Source: Bugula neritina (lineage: Eukaryota > Bryozoa > Gymnolaemata > Cheilostomatida > Bugulidae). Taken from it: a DNA stretch of 64,000 nucleotides. Shown piece by piece: positions 24,701 through 33,700 of the stretch. The stretch covers positions 5,367,429-5,431,428 of the forward strand of contig OZ037769.1 of assembly GCA_964035545.1 (NCBI GenBank), in the 5' to 3' direction. Position 1 is the first letter of the stretch. Each line of letters starts with the position of its first letter. The notes below the pieces were generated by a model. The model did no database searches. It saw only the letters and a list, made by a program, of their open reading frames with translations, and was not told the origin of the DNA. The position numbers and the translations under genes were made by a program.

Positions 24701-27700
24701 TGTCATACATTATAGAGCGTTAGAACAATGCCTTATGTACGGCTTAAAATTAACGAAGATTCATAGAGGTATAACCTTTAACGAATCGAATAAGTTAGAA
24801 AAATATATAAAATTAAATACCGAACTAAGAACTTTAGCTAAGAGCGATTTTGAAAAAGATTTCTTTAAGCTAATGAATAATTCCGTGTTCGGTAAAACAA
24901 TGGAAAATATTCGTAATAGAGTTGACATTAAATTAGTCACTAGCGAAAGCGAAGCTAAAAAGTTAACAAATCAACCTAACTTTAAAAACTTCACTATATT
25001 TTCCGAAAATTTAATAGCCGTTCATATGAACGTAACTAAATTAAAGTTTAATAAACCGGTATATTTAGGAGCGGCTATATTAGATATAAGTAAAACTCTA
25101 ATGTATGACTTTCATTACGAATATATTAGACTAAAATACGGTAATAAGGCTCAGTTATTGTTTACGGATACCGATAGCTTAATGTATCACGTACAAACTG
25201 AAGACTTTTATAAGGATATATTACCGGATATTGAAAATAAATTTGATACGAGTAATTATCCTAAAAATCATAAATTATTAAATAATAAGAATAAAAAGGT
25301 AATAGGTATGTTTAAGGACGAAGCCGGCGGCAAACAAATTACCGAATTTGTAGGCCTAAGAGCTAAATTGTACTCTTACAAGATGGATGGTATAGAAGAA
25401 AAAAAGTGTAAAGGTATTAATAAGACTACTCGTAATAATCGTATAACGTTTGACGATTATAAAGAGTGTTTATTAACGCGACGAGATCAGCTTAGAATGA
25501 TGAATGTTTTAAGAAGTCATAAGCATACGATGTACGCTGAGACTATAAATAAAGTGGCGTTATCATCCGAAGACGATAAAAGAATAATATTAGAAGACGG
25601 TATAACTACGGTTCCTTACGGTTATAATAAATGAATATAAAATTAGAGAATAAAGCTTTATCAAATATTGAATTAGAGTTTGCTATTAAAAAATTAAAAA
25701 TACCGTTTTTTAGAGGAGTATTTTCAAGAAACGATTTACCCAATATACCGCGTAAAAAAGAATGCGGTATATTAAATTTAGACGATTTAATGGGTAACGG
25801 TACTCATTGGATAGCTTGGTATAAAAACGGAAATAAAAAATATTATTTCGATAGTTTTGGATTGCATCCTCCTTTAGAAATAATGAAATATTTAAAAGGA
25901 CCAATATTTTATAATACGGAACGAGTGCAAGAATTTGGTACCGTTATATGCGGACACTTGTGTTTATATTGGCTTAAAGAAATGTCTAAACACAAAACAC
26001 CTCAATTAATTATAAATAAATTACTTATATAAATGACTTCGGTATATATTTTTGGAAATTCGGCTAAAGCCAATATAATAAATGAAAAACCGTATATTAC
26101 GGATATTATAATTCCATCAAAATTTACTTATTACGACGGTAGTTCTAGCGAATTCGGAGGTACGTTAATTAAAGATTTTTTAGTCGACGAACCAATTGAA
26201 ATAACAAATATATTAATACAATTTTACGGTGAACAAGCTCATAATACTAAAGAACTTTATTGGACTGATAAAAGAATAGGCTTACAAGTTCGAAATAGCG
26301 CTGAAATATTCGGAGTATCCGATGAAAATACTTTTTATGATATAAGCGGTAGCGAACATAATCTCCCGTTTAGCGAAATAAGCGTTAATAAAATTATTGA
26401 AGCTAATAAAAACTTTTCAATATCAATGGTGTTATCAAAAACTTATCCTAGTCATAAACCTAGCGACGTAATTTTAACCGATACTCCCGCTAGTGAAATA
26501 ACTACCGCGGCGTTACCTTTTCATTACGTATTAGTAAAACTTTATTATAATTATAAATGAATATTTATAAATTTAGTAAAGTCAATATAACGACTAATAA
26601 AGCGTATATTACGAGTATTATACCTAAACACGAATTTTATTATTACGAAGATATTAATAGCTTTACGGTAGATTTAATTAATGATTATTTAGTCAATAAA
26701 TCTATAGAAATAACGCACGCGTTAATACAATTTTATAACGAAAGTTCACCTAATAATAAAACGAAAGAATTATATTGGACTGATAAAAAATTAGGTTTAC
26801 ATATTCGTAATAGCGTAAATCCATTTGACGAGTCTAAAGAAAATATATTTTATACTATTAGCGGTGCTGAACATAATGTTCCGTATAGTAAAATAAATAT
26901 TAATAAAATCGTTAACGCTAATAATAATTTTTCGTTTACAATAGCTCTTTCGAATAATTATCCGAGTCATAAACCTAATGACGTAATTCTTGTTAATACA
27001 CCGAGTGAAGACGCTACTAATGCACTACCTTTTAATTACGTATATTTAAAACTTTATTATAATAGTTTAACTAATTAAAAAATTATTATTAATGCTTTCG
27101 AGTGATGGTAATATTGTAGAAACGGGTATAAATATTTCAGATCTTATTACAATAAATAATATAAATAATTACGCTATTCCTAAATTACAAGGAGCAATTG
27201 GTAATAAATTAGTTATATCAACGAATGATGGAGGTATAACCGAATCTACTGAATCTTTACCAATATTTTCAAGTTATAACGTTTAAACGCTATTGGTAAT
27301 AAATTATTATATTCTCAACGTATAATAATTTATTTCTATTACTAATAATAAAAAATAAAATACTAAAAAGAAAATACATTTTTTAAAATTAATACTAAAA
27401 AATTAATAAAAACATTAATAGAGTAGTAGAGGGTGGATGCGTCCTAGGACAATCCCTGACACCGGAGAGTCGAAGACTCGACGGGGGAAGGGTTGTCCTA
27501 GGACCATCCACCCTCTACTACTCGTAAGTCTAAGCACTTCTAATACATACAATATAAATGATGTTAAAAATAATACCAGCTATTGCACGGAATATAGGCG
27601 TTAGGATGATAGAATATTGAGTTGAAAATATTTTAAAACATTTAAACCCTAATAATTGTAAAGAAGCATGGTGCTTAGAACAAGGAAGCAAATTTCATAA

Positions 27701-30700
27701 TACATTAACAGATTTAATAATGATTCACATGCAGTTAAAAATTTATTGCAGTCTCCAATACAGAGAGAATTTCTTTATGTCAATTTAATATAGAGTTTTG
27801 TAAGTATAATAGCTTTCACCGATTTTCTTAGAGAAGAATTTACCTGGCGTGTATAGGCATTGTTACAATTAAAATATAGTCTCCTGGTATGTAGATGTAG
27901 TTACGAGGTTGTAGCTGCTTTCTACACTTTTCCTTGCAACTTTGTTTAGTACACCAGTAGTCGATGGGTTCCGGTTTGTTTGTTTGCTTACCATCAATTT
28001 CCTGCATTTCAAAAACATTTCGTGTGCATTCTCTATACAATGTCTGTGTGTTTATATGCAAATATCAGACTAATGTGATAAACTTTTAGCTCTATGGATG
28101 TTCCCCGTCTCCAAATTTCGAAAATACCAGCAGTATACAGTGAATGTTAGAGCAATATTTACTGTAATAAATTTGAACAAAGAAAATATTTTTCAAACTA
28201 TATATCTAGGTTTGCAGCAGTAAAATCTAGTAGATTATTTTTCTTAGCTAAATTTTCCACTAATGGTGGTAAAATTAAAAGGCTATTTAAATTCAGGCAA
28301 TATTTCAAATAGTACCTTTCATGTCAGCTGTGTACGAATTAAATGCCTATAAAATTGAACTTTGTTAAAAATGTCTACTTTTAATTACATAGCAATTTAG
28401 TACACTAATTAATTAATTTTTAGCTGAATTTCAGGGTTTTTTGCATTAATTATAAGGTTCCTTGATGTAAACATTATTCCATCAACATACAATGAGAAAC
28501 TAATCATTCATATAGAGATTTTTTTAAATATTTGTTGAAATGTTGAAGTCACTTATAACGAGTAATAAATCAAACTATTCTGATTATAAGCAAGATTATT
28601 ATCTAACCGTTGAATTATAAAGCTCAATTTTTGGATCATGCATTAAGACTTGATCTTTGAAGTAAAACTTCCCGTCGGATTGATTGAGCGACGCAACTTT
28701 TGAATTGTGGACTTGCGTAGACTTTAGCTGATGATTAATCAAGGTATGAAGTTGGTCTGAGCATAGCTGTGATGTTGCAGAACAGTTGTGTAAAACAGTG
28801 TATGCAGATTTGCACAGAGATTGTAAGGCATAAGTTAACTGATCTTCGTCAGAACCATCTGAAGCATTAACATGGTGTTGTACCACTTTGAAAAGAGGAT
28901 TGAATGCACTGCAACTGAATGAGAAGCCTTGTTGTTCTGGTAACTGTGGAGAAACAACCCATGTGTGCTCGTGATTTATTTGCACGTTTGCTGTTAAATA
29001 AACAAAATAATCAATAATAAAGTACATATGCCATAAGAATATGTACAATTATGGTGTAATCACTTTCATTGCACTGAAAGCTCAAATTAAATGACCTAAA
29101 AAAACAAATAAACTAGACACACCTGTCGAACTAAAATAAATTGGTTTTTTTTTTACTTTTGTTTTTTGTTTTAGAGTAAAAAGTTATCATTGTCAATAGT
29201 TGCTAATACATAATCAAATGTGTTTTTCTGTAATTTTGATTATATACTCGCATATACTAGACAGGCTATTTCCAAAAATATGATCGTAAACTCTCCCAGC
29301 TATGAGTAAAACATTTTCAATATTTGAGCAAATGCTTTTTTGTACTAAAGTTATAAAAACTAATTGTATTCTGTTTTACTAGCTTCAGCTTCACAATATT
29401 ATAAGTATCATATATCGTAGTATCATAGCATATTGATTGACTTCCTAGGAACTAATTCTAAATCTTACTTTCACTTGGAACACCGAGAAGTATGACACCC
29501 GTTGTAGTTTGACTCTCACTGACAGCCTTTCCGATCTCTTCTCCAGCTGAAGATGCTGACGTAGCATTAAATTGAAAGTAAGTGTCCACGCAGACAAAAT
29601 TCTCTTTCAGCTGCGGCTCAAGTAAGTTCTGGAGAAGAAGACTAGTTGCATCAGAACCGTAGCCCACAGTGGCAAAATCCCAGTTCAACTCTACCACCAA
29701 GTTTGCTATTTTCTGTAGTTATAAGAAACAGTGAAATTAACAAAATTTAATTTTAATAACTCTACTATAAGATATAGCTAGTGGTCTTGCGAAACTCGTA
29801 CAAAATATAATTAGAATTGTAAATATTTTTCTAAATGCACATTACAAATATAATAGGCAGTTAAGTGGTGATATTAGGCTTTGTTTTCTCACCAAAATCT
29901 TTTTTCAAATAATACAAACAGAAACGAATTTAGAAATTATTTTATTTCACAAACTCTTACTGCTTATTCACCCAGTTTACTTAACAGCTCTTGTTGAATA
30001 TTAAACTTTTGAACTGTAAGCCTTTCTTGACGTAATAGGTCTTGTGCAGATGATATAAAATTTCCAACTATGTACGGTAGTCTCAGTTTTAACTGCCAAA
30101 ATTATAATTGTTGGTTACGGAATCTTTTTAGTACTATTTTTTCAGAATCTAGGACTTATGATGTTGTAAATAGTTGTAAATCAGTGCAGCACAGAACTTG
30201 AAGAATAAAGAGTAAACTTGCTTGTATGTGAACAATTGTATTTTTAATGCACATGAATAATGTATGCACATAATAAATTATTGGTGTCATGATTGATAAA
30301 ATTCATATGCTCTATGAATAAGCCCATCACTTTTGGCAACTGTTATATGTTGCAATGCTCTAGGGCTATGGGGCAAGAGCTACAGCTTATTCTATGGTAC
30401 AATGTTCATTTAAAACCTGTAGGTACAAAGTATATTTCTTTATAGGAAGAGTTGTCTTATCATTTAACTTGACTAAATTATTATTCCATAGTGACGATAG
30501 TATAATTTATAATATCCTATAGCTAGAAATAAATCCATAAACTTTTTGTACTACGCAGACTTTGTGTGATGTTTCAATAAGCAATAGCTAGAACTTTATC
30601 AATTTAACAATTCAATAGTCCGTATATAGGTCATTTAGAAACTAGATGTATACTAGTTAAAACCAATAATAACTAAATAAAACAGCAAAATTCTTTGAAG

Positions 30701-33700
30701 GCTATCAGCTAAAAAAAGCAACTGGCATGTGTCAACAGGTGACTTGATTCTCACTCTACTCTAATTGTACATGTATGCAGTTTATTCCCTTCATTATCTA
30801 TGAATTGGCAAGATTATACACCTACACTATCCTATTGGCTGCTACATCCTTGCTGTGTGTTGTTTGTACTTTATGACTCATAACTTAAATCTAATTATGC
30901 AAGTGTTGCAGTGCAATATAATATAAGATAATATTTTTTAGATTTTTGCTTAAAATAGTCATATGATATGTTTTGTGAAATTTAATTCTATATGTCTAGA
31001 TCTAAGCATAAAATCATATTGTATGTAGTTTTACATTTTTTTTAAATTATTGCTAGTATTTTCAGTAAAAAATTTCTTAAAGGAAATAAGTAACAGCTGC
31101 TCAGTATTCAGAAATTTGTCATAATTATCTCATTGAAACACTGAAGTATATAATAACTGAAATAGAAAGAATTTGTTTTTTAAAGTTGGAATCATCTTAC
31201 CTTTGCTCTCTGTTCCAGATTCCTGCTACCATAATATACATTATCAGGGATTGGTTCTGTAGGACCCACCATAGTGTCACCAAAATACATCAGAGGAAGG
31301 TTTGTCTCTGCTAGTATGTCTTCCAGGTTCAGCACTTCACGGTTCTTCATTATTACACCTTTACATTTAGTAAAATAGCTGTCACCACAAATGAATGCAA
31401 GTGTTTTTGATTAGAGCTACTTTTTTGTAAATATCTTGCTCTCTTAATGAAGGGATCAAGAGTACTAAACTTTACTATTTACTGTTTATTGCAGAGAATA
31501 TTTAGCTATCTAATGTTTGTTAACAATAAGGTCAACTATTTGAAAATTATGAAGCAATACAAAAACTATCAAATGTGTAAAGGCATACCAATATTTATGC
31601 TGTTAAAAATATTTCTATAATATTATCCAAATTGTTATTTTTATTTGTTACAACTACTTGCTTATTAAATGCATCAGACTTTTACATTGGTTTTTGATTT
31701 GTATGACTAATAAATTACATTCATGAGCTTTTTTTTAAAAAAAGCTATGTAACTTTGGACCAATTAAATGCTTCTATGTATCTATTTTCTTGCCACAGCT
31801 TTTAAATCAGAGCTCAGCCAAATAATTTTTTATTTGAAAACATTTTGAAAACTCTGGGTTGCCAGGTCTTCAATAAAATTAACAAATTGCTTTTAAAAAT
31901 CTTGTAAAAACACTATAACTCTAAATTCAATGCCATTAGTCCACAGTCAGCTACTTTAAAAACTTATTGAAAATGCAACAAACAAAGCCATAAAAAAGTA
32001 TTAAATTATTATATTATAGCACCTTCAGTCAGTAGTGTTGGATTTAAATAAATGCAGTTATTGTCACAAAGCATCATTATTAACTTTGATTACAACAGTG
32101 AAAATTGTATTTATTATTTGTAGAATATTTGTCTAAACTACTAACCAATGAGCTGGCTATCTATCTCTGCAACCTTTCCATCACAGCTGCATACTTGTTG
32201 AGTTAGTTGCTTCGTAATTTCCATGATAGCTTTAATCTTTGACATTGGTTCTGACTCGCACACAGATATTACCTGCAAACCTGAATTCACACCCAAATAT
32301 TACCTGCAGATCTAAAATTTGGCTATTTACTTATTAAATGTTTCAACATAATATTTGAAACTCATTAGGAAAAACTTTTGGCATCCATAAAATTTATTAT
32401 ATTACTTATCATGCAATAGTGTAATTTCAAAGTGTATAAAGCTTAATTATTATATACTTATAGATGTAAAGATGTTAAACAGAATATCTTCAAGGTACAA
32501 GTTCTTGAGCTTTGTGGAAACGCTAGTATTATGAAGTATTTTAATTTTATGGTTATAGTCCAAAACTCATAATGTAGGTGGTAATCATTTAGCAAATTGT
32601 CTTTTAAACTTATTTGTTATTGAAACTTTAAAATAATTTTTTTATGTTGGGATATATTATTTCAACATTGTATAGCTTAATAATAAGCATGATTTACTCA
32701 CCCAGTGTTAGATTATTTCGTTTAATATTAATATCCTTAACAATTTCACTGGCCTTGGAAGTTATTGGAGATGTTTTATTTCTGCATTCTTCTTGTTCAT
32801 TACTGACAAGCAGTACATGAACACGAGAGCCTAAAGATATTGTCAAACAAGAATAGTTTAGTTTCATATAGAATAGTTTGGGGTGGACCTTACTACAGCC
32901 TTATATTACGTAAACTTTAGTTATGAACCCAGGAGCTTTATTGTTGAAATCATCGATCATGCATACAGGATGCTCTAAGGATAAACTTATGAAGTAGGGT
33001 TTGCTTGATGCATGAAAAAATTTTCAATATTTTTGACCAACAAAATCACATTCTTGGAGTTGTGTCCTTTCAAGTAGAACAAACTACTTATAAAAAAATA
33101 TTAGCACAAATTTATAGTCACCATCCCTGTGAGAAACCTCTATTAAGAAAGGGTTTTTCGTTAAATCGAGCTAAGGACTTATTCAGATGGGGCATAGAAG
33201 CAATTATGACAGGATGCTCTTCCTAACATCACCAATGACCTCCACTGGAGTTCAAACCCATGACTTTGTGTTTAATAAGTAAATACTCTAACTTCTAGAC
33301 CACCACTGTGTGTCAACAACTGCTTATCAACTGTGTTATTTGGAAGAAAACTTTCTATGTTACTTGTGAGGTATTGTAAAGTATAAGTTTATTGACAAGT
33401 TTAGGGCAATAAAGCAATGCAGAGCCTAACAAGTAAAAGTTTTAATTAGAATTTGGAGAGTGTTCAAACAAACTTTCCTTTGGAAAAGCGGATATGGAGC
33501 AATAAAGATAACTTAATACATAACAATATTTACATTTAATACTTCATCAGCTGCAATAAAACCAGTTGATTTACCTCTCTATTTGCTAAAGATAAATTCA
33601 GTACACTTATCAAGTCTGTTTTTCCATATGCTCTTTCTCAAGTGGACTGCTAACACTATATAGGTCATTTGACACATTTTACTGGGAATTTAGTCCTAAC

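Larger units (their letters stand above)
12967..27522. mobile_element. Complete Maverick/Polinton (adintovirus-like) element
   Basis: The element is 14,556 bp, begins AGTAGTAG and ends CTACTACT, has 438-bp inverted repeats and perfect 6-bp target duplications. All hallmark genes are open: packaging ATPase, retroviral-type integrase, double and single jelly-roll capsid proteins, adenain-like protease and protein-primed PolB. Sixteen intact ORFs with spacers of 0-30 bp fill nearly the whole interior. The CpG-rich composition contrasts with the host flanks. Intact ORFs, identical outer repeats and a perfect duplication indicate a young insertion. With its capsid genes the element may be a provirus as much as a transposon; sequence alone cannot show whether it makes particles. 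Confidence 0.97.
27085..27522 (-). repeat. Right terminal inverted repeat, 438 bp
   Basis: Reverse complement of 12967-13404 without gaps. The five mismatches I see are all in the inner 115 bp, in the coding part (for example at residue pairs N/G and V/I). Confidence 0.95.

Noticed and set aside
27092-27286. Independent small gene at the right end
   Set aside because: It is the inverted-repeat copy of the 3' end of the left fibre gene and lacks the start signature.
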